In this document: positions 26,016 through 35,887 of the stretch, one piece after another
Layout: each line of letters starts with the position of its first letter
Position numbering within the stretch: the stretch's first letter is position 1
From: an uncultured Aeromonas sp.
GTDB lineage: Bacteria; Pseudomonadota; Gammaproteobacteria; Enterobacterales; Aeromonadaceae
Reading direction: 5' to 3'
Assembly: GCA_945957575.1 (NCBI GenBank)
Contig: CAMFLW010000002.1
Span: 35,442 to 99,441, forward strand
DNA: 64,000 bases
Notes under the pieces: generated by a model
The model's input: only the letters and a program-made list of their open reading frames with translations
What the model was told of the DNA's origin: nothing
Databases searched by the model: none
Program-made: the position numbers and the translations under genes

Positions 26016-26542
26016 ATCTCGTCCTCGAGACGATCGAAGTAGCGCCAGGTCGCGATGGCGGCCTTGCCCATCACCAGGGCCCAGAGGCCGAACCAGAACC
26101 AGCGGAAGAAGCTCCAGGTGGAGGCATCAGGCTCGGTGCTCTCAATCTTGGTGACGTTGGGGAACATGGAGAACATGTTGATGCGCCAGCCGTAAGAGGT
26201 AATGCGAGCGAGCCGCTTTTCAAACTCCATCGACTTGGCCTTGGCCTGTACGTCGGCCGCGTTGAACTTGAAGTAGAAGGGCCAACCCCACTCGGTATCA
26301 TCATTGCGGAATACTCGGATCTGCTCACCGGGGCGTTCGGTATAGATGTAATAGACATCGGTAGTGGGGCCGTCAGCCGGGTTCTTCTGGCTGATGGGGC
26401 CATCCTTGTCGGTGCGCTTTACCTCAACCCCAGTGATGGTGGCGATGGTGTGTTCCGGCAGGTAGTAGTCGAGCCAGATGGCGGATACCAGGGCAATGAG
26501 CCCCAGGGCGATAAAGGCGGGTTTCTTGAATTTCAGGCTCAT
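26012..26542 (-). CDS. DUF1523 inner-membrane protein
   Basis: A 176-residue protein with a membrane segment at each end (about residues 9-28, FIALGLIALVSAIWLDYYLP, and about 143-165, FFRWFWFGLWALVMGKAA). Between them lies a periplasmic domain with the DUF1523 pattern ITGVEVKRTDKDGPIS and YYIYTERPGEQIRVFRNDDT followed by GWPFYFKF. Function is unknown. It is the first gene of a two-gene operon with a small HTH protein. Confidence 0.85.
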   Translation of the reverse strand: MSLKFKKPAFIALGLIALVSAIWLDYYLPEHTIATITGVEVKRTDKDGPISQKNPADGPTTDVYYIYTERPGEQIRVFRNDDTEWGWPFYFKFNAADVQAKAKSMEFEKRLARITSYGWRINMFSMFPNVTKIESTEPDASTWSFFRWFWFGLWALVMGKAAIATWRYFDRLEDEI

Positions 26543-26796
26543 GCTGTTCTCACAAGGGGGAAGTGGCGTGCCTCTACCATACTCACATTTGCCCCCACAG
26601 CCCAGCCCCTTATGGCACCAACTGCCAAAAAATGGCGTTTAAAACAATCCCTCTCTTCGTCTGTTAAGCAGGCTTAGACCGCTTTGTCCGGCGCTGCCGA
26701 AGGTTCGCCATTGTGGCAACCGTGAGTGAACGGGCACGGTTATTGCTGACTCCTTGTCACATGAGCAGCCTCATATGGGTGCGATAGGAGAGCAAA

Positions 26797-27291
26797 ATGA
26801 TCATCAACAATCGGGTTGGCCAGCCTAATCCCCTCAATGGCGTGAGTGTGCCGCCGGTATTGGATATCCCTGTCGGCACTGTAGCGGGCAGTGATGCTCA
26901 GGCAAGCCGGGAGCGGGTGACCCTCTCCGGGGCCGCCACGCCACTGACTTACTCCCATCAGGGCGTGATGAGTACAGCAGCCTTCACTGCCCAAGGGGGG
27001 CTCTCCACCACAGAAAGATCCTCTTCTGGCAGTGCGGCCGGTCCGCAGAGCGGCTTGACTCGCATTGCGATGGATAGTCTGTTGGCCCAGCGTCTGGGCG
27101 TGGACAAGGAGAAGCTCGACAAGATTGCACAGGCCAAGGAGGATATCTCCAATAATCCCGAGCTGAGCATCAAGGAGAAACAGCGGATGCTGGCTGATCT
27201 CGACAAGGAGCGTGAGGCGCTGCTGCAAGAGGCCGCCGAGCGGCGCAAAGAGCGTGGTGATGAAGAGCAGCAGGTCAACGTGCAGGCATAA
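26797..27291 (+). CDS. Hypothetical protein with C-terminal charged helix
   Basis: A 164-residue protein with a low-complexity N-terminal half rich in Ser, Gly, Ala and Thr (VSVPPVLDIPVGTVAGSD). A charged helical C-terminal half follows (KEKLDKIAQAKEDISNNPEL, EKQRMLADLDKEREALLQEA), probably a coiled coil. No signal peptide or membrane segment is seen. GGAG precedes ATG 26797 (GATAGGAGAGCAAA). I do not recognise a family; it may be a small scaffold or chaperone-like protein specific to this genus. Confidence 0.65.
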   Translation: MIINNRVGQPNPLNGVSVPPVLDIPVGTVAGSDAQASRERVTLSGAATPLTYSHQGVMSTAAFTAQGGLSTTERSSSGSAAGPQSGLTRIAMDSLLAQRLGVDKEKLDKIAQAKEDISNNPELSIKEKQRMLADLDKEREALLQEAAERRKERGDEEQQVNVQA

Positions 27292-27465
27292 GATAGGGAA
27301 GTATGGCTGTTGCCGTCAGGCGGCAACCCATTGCCACTCAAGCTTCACGTTGTGCCTCCTTCAGGAGCGATAGCGCTGGCGCAGGTCGGAGGAGGCCCCT
27401 GTGTGCTTCCCAGCTTGTTTTTCCTGTCTAAATGGCCCTCTGTCGGCATCCGGAGTGGTCGAATA

Positions 27466-27502
27466 AATAAAGCCCCTTATTTTATAAATAAGGGGCTTTA
27501 TT
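27466..27502. terminator. Bidirectional terminator
   Basis: A perfect 16-base stem (27466-27481 with 27487-27502) with A-rich and T-rich edges serves both convergent genes. A second palindromic stem at 27511-27528 followed by TTTTTA gives a tandem terminator. Confidence 0.92.
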
Positions 27503-27550
27503 GCTATCCAGAGGCCTGCGCAGGCCTCTTTTTATCTTTCAGGCTGCGTG

Positions 27551-29173
27551 TCAGAGCTGGAAGTGAGAGAGCTGCTTGCGCTGCTGCTCGGCCAGCTCCG
27601 AAAGTTCGTGGCTGGCGCTGGCGCTCTGGCTGATGCCGGCGGAGCTCTGGCTCACGATCTCGTGGATGTTGGTGATGTTGCGGTTGATGTCGGCAGTGAC
27701 GCAGGACTGCTCCTCGGCGGCGGTGGCCACCTGGGCGTTGGCGTCGTTGATTTGGCGCACCGCCCCGGTGATGCCGCTCAGCAGATCCTGTACCTGCGCG
27801 GAGAGGCGCTGGTTGTTTTCGAGGATCTCCAGCGTCTCCTGTACCCCCTGGTTGGCGGACTGGGACTGGCTCTGCAACTGCTCGATGATGGCCTGGATCT
27901 CCTTGGTGGAGGTCTGGGTTCGTGCTGCAAGCATCCGCACCTCGTCGGCGACGACGGCAAAACCGCGCCCGGTTTCGCCGGCACGGGCTGCCTCGATGGC
28001 CGCGTTGAGGGCCAGCAGGTTGGTCTGCTCGGAGATCCCCTGAATTACTTCAATCACCTGGCCGATCTGCTCGGACTGGGTCTTGAGGCGGGCGACGATG
28101 GCGGCGGCATCTTCCAGACTGCCCGCCATCCGGCTGTTGGCGGCAATGCTCTCGCCAAACAGGGCAAGCCCCTGTTCAACCCGGCTGTTGGCATCGCGGG
28201 CCAGCTCGTCGGCCACGGCGGCGTTGTGGTTGACGTTGTCAGCAGTGCTGGAGAGCTCGGTCACCGCGGAGGCGACCTGTTCAATCTCGCCGCGCTGCTG
28301 CTGGGCGTTGGCTTCGGCCTGGGTCATCACCGCGGCCAGTTCGGTGGCGGCGGAGGCGACGTTGTTGCTGATCCCGGTCAGGGTTTCGATGGTGTTGCCA
28401 AGCTGCCCCATGGTCAGGTTGATATCCTTGGCCAGTTGGGCCAGCTCGTTGTCACCCTCGACCTTGGCGCGGACGTTGAAGCGACCCTGCGCGACGGCGT
28501 GCATCACGCTCTGCAGCTGGCCGATGGGGCTGACGATGCGGCCGGAGAGCCACCAGCCACACAGCAGTGCCGCCAGCAGGGCGACGGCCGTGAGCAGCAG
28601 GGTACGCAGCAGGGTGGCATGGTAGTGGGCCTGCTCCAGCGCCAGCTCGCTCTGGGTCAGCTGGTTGATGTGGGCCGACATGGTGTCGATCTCTTTGATG
28701 AGCTGCTCGCCCAGCTCGCGGAACTGGAGGCGGGCGGCCTCATACGCCGCGGCATCGCCACCACCCTGATGCTTTTGGGTCAGTAGCGGCAGCATGTTGT
28801 TGCGGGTGTGGCCAAGGTAGGCCTGCAGGGCAGCCGCCACCTGACGGTTATCCTGCTCAGCGCCCGGGATCACCAGACGGGCGAGGATAGTGGTGATCTC
28901 CTGCTCGGCGCTGTTGAGGTTGGCGGGCAGGGCGGCAAACTGGGCCGCGTCGTAGAGACCGTAGATGGCGCTGGTGCGCAGCCGGTAGGTGGCATGGATC
29001 AGCTTGGCAATGTCGTCCTTGTTGCGCACCACGCTCTGGGTCGTCTCATCTATGTCACTAATGGCTTCGTCCAGACCCTGTTTGCTGATGGCAATCATCA
29101 CCATCATCAGCAGACTGGCCAGCAGCAGCGGTATCAGTACCTGAATTCTTATTGATATATTATTCAATGACAT
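27551..29173 (-). CDS. Methyl-accepting chemotaxis protein
   Basis: A 540-residue chemoreceptor. The N-terminal membrane segment (about residues 9-30) is followed by a ~150-residue helical periplasmic sensor of four-helix-bundle type. A second membrane segment ([20 protein letters not shown]) leads to HAMP ([20 protein letters not shown]) and the signalling domain. The hairpin tip is [20 protein letters not shown] and the length of the cytoplasmic part is that of the common 36-heptad-like class. Its ligand cannot be predicted. It is a single gene ended by the tandem terminator at 27466-27528. Confidence 0.94.
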   Translation of the reverse strand: MSLNNISIRIQVLIPLLLASLLMMVMIAISKQGLDEAISDIDETTQSVVRNKDDIAKLIHATYRLRTSAIYGLYDAAQFAALPANLNSAEQEITTILARLVIPGAEQDNRQVAAALQAYLGHTRNNMLPLLTQKHQGGGDAAAYEAARLQFRELGEQLIKEIDTMSAHINQLTQSELALEQAHYHATLLRTLLLTAVALLAALLCGWWLSGRIVSPIGQLQSVMHAVAQGRFNVRAKVEGDNELAQLAKDINLTMGQLGNTIETLTGISNNVASAATELAAVMTQAEANAQQQRGEIEQVASAVTELSSTADNVNHNAAVADELARDANSRVEQGLALFGESIAANSRMAGSLEDAAAIVARLKTQSEQIGQVIEVIQGISEQTNLLALNAAIEAARAGETGRGFAVVADEVRMLAARTQTSTKEIQAIIEQLQSQSQSANQGVQETLEILENNQRLSAQVQDLLSGITGAVRQINDANAQVATAAEEQSCVTADINRNITNIHEIVSQSSAGISQSASASHELSELAEQQRKQLSHFQL

Positions 29174-29392
29174 GTGAGACGTAACCCCGAAAATGAAGGA
29201 GGCGCTATCTTACACAGCTGCGTCAGGGAGTGTCACAGCCTTTTCTTGCTGAAATACGCTGAAAGCAAAGGTTTTTTCTTGTCTGAAAAGCGCAGGATGG
29301 GCAAGATGACGGGCTTGCTCAAATAACAATCCGGTGCTGTTTACGGCTGCCTGATCCTCGTTTGCTACCCTGTTTTGCCACGGAGGTTTGTT

Positions 29393-30025
29393 GTGTCCAG
29401 CTGGATTGATCCGGCCATTCTGGCTCTGTTTATCCCGACCTTTTTCTTTGTCTCGGTGACCCCCGGCATGTGCATGACCCTGGCGATGACCCTGGGGATG
29501 AGCCTGGGTGTGCGTCGTACCCTGCACATGATGTGGGGTGAGTTGATCGGCGTCGGGCTGGTATCGGTGCTCTCGGTGATCGGGGTGGCGGCCATCATGC
29601 TCAACTACCCGGCTATCTTCGCCGCCTTCAAATATGTGGGGGGGGCCTATCTGGTGTGGCTTGGCATCCAGATGTGGCAGGCCAAGGGGAAGATGGCCAT
29701 TCCGGCGGATCTCTCAGCCGGTCAACAGACCAGCGCCATGGGACTGGCGCTGCAGGGCTTTGTCACCGCCATCGCCAACCCCAAGGGGTGGGCCTTCATG
29801 ATCTCCCTGCTGCCTCCTTTTATCTCGGCCAGCCGACCGATGGCGCCGCAGATCTCCGCGCTGGTGGCGCTGATCCTGCTCATCGAATTTTCCTGCCTGC
29901 TGCTCTACGCCAGTGGTGGTCGCACCCTGCGTCACTTCCTCGCCAAGAGCGGCAATATCACCTTGATGAACCGCATCGCCGGTACCCTGATGCTGGGTGT
30001 GGGAGTCTGGCTGGCGCTCGGTTAA
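29393..30025 (+). CDS. LysE/RhtB family amino-acid exporter
   Basis: A 210-residue inner-membrane protein with six hydrophobic segments and the LysE-family N-terminal signature FFFVSVTPGMCMTLAMTLGM. FKYVGGAYLVWLGIQMWQA and GFVTAIANPKGWAFMISLLP with the conserved NPK are also present. Such proteins export amino acids or derivatives such as homoserine lactones. GTG 29393 is preferred because CGGAGG lies six bases upstream; an earlier in-frame TTG has no such site. It is followed by a bidirectional terminator. Confidence 0.9.
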   Translation: MSSWIDPAILALFIPTFFFVSVTPGMCMTLAMTLGMSLGVRRTLHMMWGELIGVGLVSVLSVIGVAAIMLNYPAIFAAFKYVGGAYLVWLGIQMWQAKGKMAIPADLSAGQQTSAMGLALQGFVTAIANPKGWAFMISLLPPFISASRPMAPQISALVALILLIEFSCLLLYASGGRTLRHFLAKSGNITLMNRIAGTLMLGVGVWLALG

Positions 30026-30059
30026 GAGCCCTCAGAGATCCGCTTTGCAAAAGAAAAAC

Positions 30060-30083
30060 GCCACCATGCGGTGGCATTTTTTT
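30060..30083. terminator. Bidirectional terminator between exporter and antiporter genes
   Basis: Stem 30060-30065 with 30070-30075, a four-base loop, T-run on the right and A-run on the left. It serves two convergent genes. Confidence 0.85.
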
Positions 30084-30099
30084 ATGAAAGCAAAGTAGC

Positions 30100-31308
30100 T
30101 CAGCGGGACTTGAAACGCTCGACCCAGGGGTTGGCGGTGAGGCCGTGCAGCAAGACGCTCAGGATAATGGTGCAGAGCACGGTGGCGATGATGGGACGTT
30201 GGCCGATCAGCGCCGGCTGGTTTTGCAGCACCATCACCGCAAAGACGATGCTGGCAAGGCCCCGTGGCCCGAACCAGCCGATGAAGAGCTTGAGCTCCGG
30301 CTTGAGGCCGGTGCCGATGAGGCTCAGCCAGACCGGCACCATCCGCAGCAGGGTCAGGCTGGCGGCGGCATAGAGCCAGAACTGCCAGTGCAGCAGCTCC
30401 GGCAGGATGGGCATCAGGGTCGCGCCAAACATCATCCAGATCACCACTGAGAGCAGGCTGCCATAGCCTTCGCAGCTATCCATATAGGTGTGCTTGTGCT
30501 CGCCAAGGCGCCGTCCCATCAGGAGGCCACCGACGAAGGCGGCGATAAAGCCGCTGCCACCGAGAGTCTGGGCCAGCGCAAAGCAGAGCAGCGCCAGTCC
30601 CGGCATGGTGAGTTGGCGCCAGAGCGGCAGTTGCCAGCCGTTGAGATAGGAGATCTTCAACAGCCGGACGGTGAGGGTGGTCAGCACGAAGGCGACCAAG
30701 AGACCAATACCGATCTCCTCCAGCATCAGGGTGATGGCTAGAGTGGCGGTGCCGGTGTGCTCCTCGGTGGGGGCAATCAGGGCCAGCAGCAGAAGCAGGA
30801 CGGGGACGCAGATGCCGTCGTTGAGGCCGCTCTCCTGATTGAGCCCCTCCCGCAGTGGCGCCGGTACGGCCGGGTTGCTCACCACCGCCTTGCCGAGCGC
30901 CGCATCGGTCGGGGCAAGAATGGTGGAGAGAATGGCCATCTCCAAGAGCGGCAAGTCGGGGAAGAGCCAATGACCAAACAGGGCGCCGGCGATGAGTGTC
31001 AGCGGCAAGCCGATCAGCAGCAACCGGATAGGCAGCTGGCGGTTGGCCCGCAGTACCTGCCAGTTGGTGTGGGCGGCATCGTTGAACAGCACGATCACCA
31101 GAGTCAGCTCCGCCAATAGCTTGATGCCGGCACTATCGATGGAGAGGGAGACAAGTTCCAGCCCTCCCGGCCCCAGCAGCCAGCCGGTCAGCAGAAAGAG
31201 CAGGGGGCCGTTGATCAGTTTGGACTCGAAGCGCCCCGCGATCAGGCTGTAAAGCAGCAAAAAGGCGGCGATCACCGCCAGATTCTGGTAAAGCAGGTGT
31301 GTATCCAT
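30100..31308 (-). CDS. CPA1-family cation:proton antiporter (NhaP type)
   Basis: A 402-residue polytopic membrane protein with about 11-12 hydrophobic helices. The CPA1 signature is ILAPTDAALGKAVVSNPAVP followed by LREGLNQESGLNDGICVP, in which the Asp of ESGLNDG is the ion-binding residue, and WFGPRGLASIVFAVMVL near the end. It should exchange Na+ or K+ for H+. There is no long cytoplasmic C-terminal domain, unlike nhaP2 two genes upstream. It starts 29 bases after the GH84 gene, consistent with one operon nhaP2 / GH84 / this gene. Confidence 0.9.
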   Translation of the reverse strand: MDTHLLYQNLAVIAAFLLLYSLIAGRFESKLINGPLLFLLTGWLLGPGGLELVSLSIDSAGIKLLAELTLVIVLFNDAAHTNWQVLRANRQLPIRLLLIGLPLTLIAGALFGHWLFPDLPLLEMAILSTILAPTDAALGKAVVSNPAVPAPLREGLNQESGLNDGICVPVLLLLLALIAPTEEHTGTATLAITLMLEEIGIGLLVAFVLTTLTVRLLKISYLNGWQLPLWRQLTMPGLALLCFALAQTLGGSGFIAAFVGGLLMGRRLGEHKHTYMDSCEGYGSLLSVVIWMMFGATLMPILPELLHWQFWLYAAASLTLLRMVPVWLSLIGTGLKPELKLFIGWFGPRGLASIVFAVMVLQNQPALIGQRPIIATVLCTIILSVLLHGLTANPWVERFKSR

Positions 31309-31337
31309 ACAACCTCCTTTCTGCCCCTGAGGGCGGT

Positions 31338-32441
31338 TTAATCGGTCAGACAGTCGGGGTCAAACACATACTCGCCATCCAGCCAGCGCACGATTTCGTC
31401 GACGCAGGCCTGATCGCGAAACGGCAGGTAGCGCGCCTTGAGGGCTGCAATCTGCTCTTGGGTAAGTTGGGCCAGCCCCAGATCCTGAAACAGCGGCAGG
31501 TCGGCCTCAATCATCGCCGAGATCTGCGGGCCGCAGGTGGCGTTGAGGGAGGCATGCAGCGCCTTGTCGGGATCATACTGCTTGCCGAGCTTGTAGCTCA
31601 TCGGCAGGGTAGCGAGCGGCAGGGCCGACAGCGCCGCCTGCTTCATCGGGTTGACCGCGTGGCCGGATACCAGCTCCGCCAGCTCGGCGGGGCGGTTTTC
31701 GAAGGCGCGCAGGTGCAGGTAGCTGCTCGCCTTGCTGCCATCGTTGACCGGGTAGTTGTCCCACAGGAAGGGCTTGCGGCCGAGCAGCTCGGTCACCTGC
31801 TTGAGGTGCACCGCCGGATACTCGGTCGAGCAGACCTTGGGGCCGGTCCAGAAGATCTCGAAGCGGCGGTCGAGCTGCTCGCCAAGCTCCTCCAGATAGC
31901 GGGGAGGCATGGCGCCGAACACCTTCTCCAGCACCGGATCGGTCGAGTAGTAGCTGGGGCAGAAAATGAGGCGGGTCGCCTTGCTGTGGGCCGCAATATC
32001 GTGGGCGATGGTGAGTTGGTGCCGGGCTAGGTCCGGGGTATCCCCCTTCATGTCGTCAAACAGCACCGCCAGAATATCGGGCTGCAGCATCTCATCGATG
32101 AGGCGCACTTTTTCAAGCAGCGCCGGGCGCTTGCGATCGTAGTCGTGATGCGCCCCCATTGGGCTCAGGCCCACCCCGAAGGCAAGCCCGTTGGCGCGGC
32201 ACTGGCGCGCCAACTCGGCGAGGTCCGCCAGCTGCTGCTCGGGCCAGGGGATAGCCCAGTGCTTGCGCAGATAGCCATCCTCTTTCGGGGCGTAGATATA
32301 GAAGCCGTAGCCGTGGCGCGGCAGCCACTGGGCATAGCGGGTGCGGGCCTGCCAGCTCCATCCCTTGCCAAAAAAGCCTTCAATGACCCCCAGATTGGCT
32401 GCGGGGGGCAGGAGGCCGGACAGCAAACTCTGATATGGCAT
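31338..32441 (-). CDS. GH84 O-GlcNAcase / beta-N-acetylglucosaminidase-like protein
   Basis: A 367-residue cytoplasmic protein without signal peptide that matches glycoside hydrolase family 84. Near the N-terminus is GVIEGFFGKGWSW (family pattern G-x-x-E-G-F-[YF]-G), followed by GYGFYIYAPKEDGYLR. The catalytic Asp pair is D129-D130 in LAVLFDDMKGD, and LWDNYPVND lies later in the sugar pocket. These enzymes remove terminal beta-linked GlcNAc by substrate assistance. It is a bare catalytic domain, shorter than secreted bacterial GH84 enzymes. It lies between two cation antiporters with gaps of 43 and 29 bases. Substrate is unknown; recycling of an internal GlcNAc conjugate is one guess. Confidence 0.87.
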   Translation of the reverse strand: MPYQSLLSGLLPPAANLGVIEGFFGKGWSWQARTRYAQWLPRHGYGFYIYAPKEDGYLRKHWAIPWPEQQLADLAELARQCRANGLAFGVGLSPMGAHHDYDRKRPALLEKVRLIDEMLQPDILAVLFDDMKGDTPDLARHQLTIAHDIAAHSKATRLIFCPSYYSTDPVLEKVFGAMPPRYLEELGEQLDRRFEIFWTGPKVCSTEYPAVHLKQVTELLGRKPFLWDNYPVNDGSKASSYLHLRAFENRPAELAELVSGHAVNPMKQAALSALPLATLPMSYKLGKQYDPDKALHASLNATCGPQISAMIEADLPLFQDLGLAQLTQEQIAALKARYLPFRDQACVDEIVRWLDGEYVFDPDCLTD

Positions 32442-32484
32442 AACACTCTCCCTTCTTGCTGGGGACTTGATACGGGACGGTCGG

Positions 32485-34212
32485 TCAGACCGGGTCCTCT
32501 TCCTGAAAGCGCACCCCGATCTTGCTCGGCACGCTCTCGTCCATTTCGGCCACGGTCCAGATCAGGCCCTGCCACTCGATGTAGTCACCGACTACCAGAT
32601 TATCGCCCAACTGGCTGGCAATAAAATCGTTCAGTGTCTGATCCGCCACCTCGCTCACATCCAGCCCGTAGAGAGGGGCGAGATCGACCAGCCGCGCCGC
32701 CGCTTCCAGCAGGAAGTCACCAAAGAAGCGGGGGCCGAGATCCTGCTCCGGTGCCTGACTAAAGAGCTGGCCCAGGGCGGGCAGGTCACGCTCGTGACCG
32801 ATCACGCAGAGGATATCGTCCGCCTGCAGACAGGTACTGCCCGAGGGGTGGAGCAGCTCGCGGCCGCGAAACAGGGCGCTGACCCGGGTGCCGGCAGGCA
32901 TGCGCAGATCCCGCAGCGGCGAGCCGATGCACCATTTCTCGGCCCCCAGCTGGTAGACGAAGGTCTCCCACTGGCTGTCGAGATCGATCTCGAGCCCGGA
33001 GCGGTTGATGGGCGAGGGGGGCGCAGGTACTTCGACCCGCGCCAGTTTTGAGGCCAGCGGCAGCGAGCTGCCCTGCAAAATCAGCGAGACCAGCACCACG
33101 AAGAAGGCAACGTTGAAGTAGAGCTGGGCATTGGGCAGTCCTGCCATCATGGGGAACACCGCCAGAATGATGGGCACCGCGCCGCGCAGCCCCACCCAGG
33201 AGATAAACCAGCGCTCGCGCGGGGCGAAGTTCTTGAACGGCAGCAGCCCGATCCAGACCGAGATGGGGCGGGCAAACAGGATCATCCACATCGCCAGCGC
33301 CAGCGCCGGCAGGGCGATGGGCAGCAGCTTGTGGGGCGAGGCGAGCAGCCCCAGCACCAGAAACATGCCGATCTGGCTGAGCCAGGTCAGGCCGTCCAGC
33401 ACCGACAAGGTGGTGCTGCGACTGCGCAGGGAGAGGTTGCCGAGCAACAGACCGGTGAGATAGATGGCGAGGATGCCGCTGCCACCCACCGCCGTGGTGA
33501 GGGCGAAGATCAGCAGGCCGCCGCTCACGGTGAGCAGCGGATAGAGCCCCGGCGCCAGGCGGGCGGTGTTGATCAGCTGCCACAGCAGCCAGCCACCGGC
33601 AAGGCCGATACCGGCGCCAAGACCGAACTGCTTGACCAGTTGCAGCAGCAGGAAGCCCGCATCCAGCCCCTGCTGGGCGGTGGCGAGCACCTCGATGAGG
33701 GTGACGGTGAGAAAGACCGCCATGGGGTCGTTGCTGCCTGACTCGATCTCCAGCGTCGCGCTCACCCGCTCGTTGAGGCTGCGCCCGCCGAGCAGGGAGA
33801 AGACTGCCGCCGCATCGGTGGAGCCGACGATGGCGCCGATCAGCATCCCCTGCATCAGGTTGAGGTCAAACAGCCAGGCGGCGGCGAGACCTGTCAGGCC
33901 GGTGGTGATGGCCACCCCGACCGTCGCCAGCGACAGGGCAGGCCAGAGTGCCACCCGGAATGAGGAGACCCGGGTGCGCATGCCGCCGTCGAGCAGGATG
34001 ATGGCCAGCGCCAGGTTGCCCACCAGATAGGCGATGGAGTAGTCGGCGAAGTGGATGCCACCGGGGCCATCCTCCCCCGCCAGCATGCCGACGGCGAGGA
34101 AGATGACCAGAATGGGAATACCGAGACGGGAAGAGAGGGCGCTCAACAGTACGCTGGCTCCCACCAACAGGGCCGCGACAAAAAAGAAACTGTTGATAGT
34201 AGCGGCATCCAA
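32485..34212 (-). CDS. nhaP2: K+/H+ antiporter NhaP2 (CvrA)
   Basis: A 575-residue protein, nearly the length of E. coli CvrA/NhaP2 (578). About twelve hydrophobic helices carry the CPA1 signatures [40 protein letters not shown] (the ND pair of the ion site) and [21 protein letters not shown] cytoplasmic TrkA-C-like domain follows ([20 protein letters not shown]), then a CorC/HlyC-like end. It exports K+ in exchange for H+ under osmotic or alkaline stress. It is the first gene of a likely three-gene operon; a palindrome at 34232-34254 lies just upstream. Confidence 0.92.
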   Translation of the reverse strand: MDAATINSFFFVAALLVGASVLLSALSSRLGIPILVIFLAVGMLAGEDGPGGIHFADYSIAYLVGNLALAIILLDGGMRTRVSSFRVALWPALSLATVGVAITTGLTGLAAAWLFDLNLMQGMLIGAIVGSTDAAAVFSLLGGRSLNERVSATLEIESGSNDPMAVFLTVTLIEVLATAQQGLDAGFLLLQLVKQFGLGAGIGLAGGWLLWQLINTARLAPGLYPLLTVSGGLLIFALTTAVGGSGILAIYLTGLLLGNLSLRSRSTTLSVLDGLTWLSQIGMFLVLGLLASPHKLLPIALPALALAMWMILFARPISVWIGLLPFKNFAPRERWFISWVGLRGAVPIILAVFPMMAGLPNAQLYFNVAFFVVLVSLILQGSSLPLASKLARVEVPAPPSPINRSGLEIDLDSQWETFVYQLGAEKWCIGSPLRDLRMPAGTRVSALFRGRELLHPSGSTCLQADDILCVIGHERDLPALGQLFSQAPEQDLGPRFFGDFLLEAAARLVDLAPLYGLDVSEVADQTLNDFIASQLGDNLVVGDYIEWQGLIWTVAEMDESVPSKIGVRFQEEDPV

Positions 34213-34231
34213 AGGCGCACTCCTTCCTGGG

Positions 34232-34254
34232 TAATGTGCAAAGTAGGCACATTA
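34232..34254. promoter_or_regulatory. Palindrome upstream of nhaP2
   Basis: Perfect inverted repeat of 8 bases (34232-34239 with 34247-34254) with a 7-base spacer, 20-42 bases ahead of the nhaP2 start. The position fits an operator or a 5' leader hairpin. Confidence 0.4.
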
Positions 34255-34446
34255 TATGCAGCCGCCTCTCTGTGTGGCTTATTTAATGCGTTAATTTTTC
34301 ACTTTTTTATATTCGCCCAAGTCGCTCTTGGCCATTTTCTCGCATTTCAATAACTGTTCAGAATGTCAGTACCGTTCAGCGTGATGGCGAATCACGGGGC
34401 ATCAGGCACTGTGGCATGACATGGTTGGACACCGCCGAGTTCCGCG

Positions 34447-35010
34447 CTATTTGGCCTGCAGGGTAAAGAAGGCGATGGCGGTCTTCTTCTGGCATTCGAA
34501 GTGAATGCTCTCTTCCCCGGTAACCACCAGCGTTTCGTTGATGGCCACCTCTATATCCTGCACGGTCAGCTGGCCGCTCAGCAGGTGGCAGAGGTAGGTC
34601 TTCTCTGGTTCGAGGGTAAGGGTCAGCGGGAAGGGGAGGTTCAGCACCCGCACGTTGGCGCTGATGCGATCCGGATGGTAGACAAGCCCGAGATCGGTCA
34701 CCTCTTTTTTCAGCAACTCGCAGTGGGTCTCCTCATCGCCGCTAAAGTGCGCCGCCTCGAAGGTAGCGTAGGGGTGACCGTTGAGTACAAAGCCTGCGCC
34801 GCTCACCGGCAGCAAAATGCGCTGGTAGCCGGGAAAGGGGGAGAAGGGACCTGCGCTCTTGATGGGGGCCGAGCTCAGTCGATAGTCAAAGTCGAGTTTG
34901 GCGAGGCTCGTCCCTTTGGGGGAGATGAGGATCTGGCTGGTGGTGCCCTGTTGGTTTTTCCAGGGCATCTTCTGGTGGTCAGACTCTTTAATCAGGGTGA
35001 TCACGGGCAC
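34447..35010 (-). CDS. HutD/Ves family protein
   Basis: A 187-residue cupin-like protein of the HutD/Ves family. The N-terminal MPWKNQQGTTSQILISP is the family signature (MPWKNGGG-type). YRLSSAPIKSAGPFSPFPGY with RILLPVSGAGFVL follows. HutD proteins accompany histidine degradation and Ves is cold-inducible in E. coli; no hut genes are here, so the role is open. It is separated from yceH upstream by a strong terminator at 35022-35061 and so probably has its own promoter. Confidence 0.88.
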   Translation of the reverse strand: MPVITLIKESDHQKMPWKNQQGTTSQILISPKGTSLAKLDFDYRLSSAPIKSAGPFSPFPGYQRILLPVSGAGFVLNGHPYATFEAAHFSGDEETHCELLKKEVTDLGLVYHPDRISANVRVLNLPFPLTLTLEPEKTYLCHLLSGQLTVQDIEVAINETLVVTGEESIHFECQKKTAIAFFTLQAK

Positions 35011-35021
35011 TTCCTCACGAT

Positions 35022-35061
35022 AAAAAAACGCAGGGAGCCGGGGACATCAGCCCCGGCTCCC
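35022..35061 (-). terminator. Terminator of yceH
   Basis: On the minus strand a perfect 11-base stem (35051-35061 with 35033-35043) is followed by seven T residues (35022-35028). Confidence 0.92.
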
Positions 35062-35089
35062 TGATAGAGATTGGCGATGGTAAAGGCGA

Positions 35090-35749
35090 TCAGCCCTGAC
35101 CATCCAGCGCAGCCAGCCGCGCTTCCATGGCGGCGAGACGGCTCTTGAGCTCGCTCACCTCCTGCTCCAGCTCGCTCAGACGGTCGGCGGCAGGGGAGGC
35201 ATAGGTCGCGGTGGGTGCGGCATCCATCATCGCCTGAATATCCACTTCGCCGCTGAACAGGTGAGCGTAGCGGGATTCGCGCTTGCCCGGCTCGCGCGGC
35301 AGCTTGACCACATAGGGGCCACGCTCGATGAGCTGGGTCAGCACCGCATCCACCTCGGTGACATCATCAAAGCTGCACAGGCGGTTGGTACGGGAGCGCA
35401 GCTCCCCCGGGGTTTGCGGGCCGCGCAGCAGTAGTTCGCAGACAATGCCAAGCTCCTGGGTGCTGAATTTCAGCTCGCCAAACTCGGTGTTGCAGAATCT
35501 GTGCTGATAGCGGGGCACCCGGGCGTTGAAGCCGGCGGTGTTGACCACCAGCCGCTTGCGGATCAGCTCGTCCACCACGGCGCGGATATCGAGCTCGGAG
35601 AGCTCCAGCACCGGCTCGCGGTTGCTCTTCTGGTTGCAGGCGTTGACCAGTGCATTGAGGGAGAGGGGATATTGATCCGGGGTGCAGATCTCTTTTTCAA
35701 TCAGACAGCCGATAACGCGGGCTTCCAGTGGGCCAAGCACTAACTCCAT
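35090..35749 (-). CDS. yceH: YceH family protein (DUF480)
   Basis: A 219-residue protein of the YceH/DUF480 family. It begins with [20 protein letters not shown] and [20 protein letters not shown], the family signature, followed by a second winged-helix unit ([20 protein letters not shown]). It ends in a short coiled coil ([20 protein letters not shown]). Two winged-helix domains suggest nucleic-acid binding, but the function is unknown. Length matches E. coli YceH (215). It lies 138 bases downstream of the diguanylate cyclase in the same direction. Confidence 0.93.
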   Translation of the reverse strand: MELVLGPLEARVIGCLIEKEICTPDQYPLSLNALVNACNQKSNREPVLELSELDIRAVVDELIRKRLVVNTAGFNARVPRYQHRFCNTEFGELKFSTQELGIVCELLLRGPQTPGELRSRTNRLCSFDDVTEVDAVLTQLIERGPYVVKLPREPGKRESRYAHLFSGEVDIQAMMDAAPTATYASPAADRLSELEQEVSELKSRLAAMEARLAALDGQG

Positions 35750-35887
35750 TTCCTACTCCCTTCCAAATCGAGACATCAAGAGCCCCTATCTTAGTCATGG
35801 TCCGCGCCGCGTCTAGCGTTGCGCGCCATTTTTGCGAGCTGATCAGGGCGTTGGCGAAAGGCTCGCCAACCGTGGTGGCCTCCGGGT

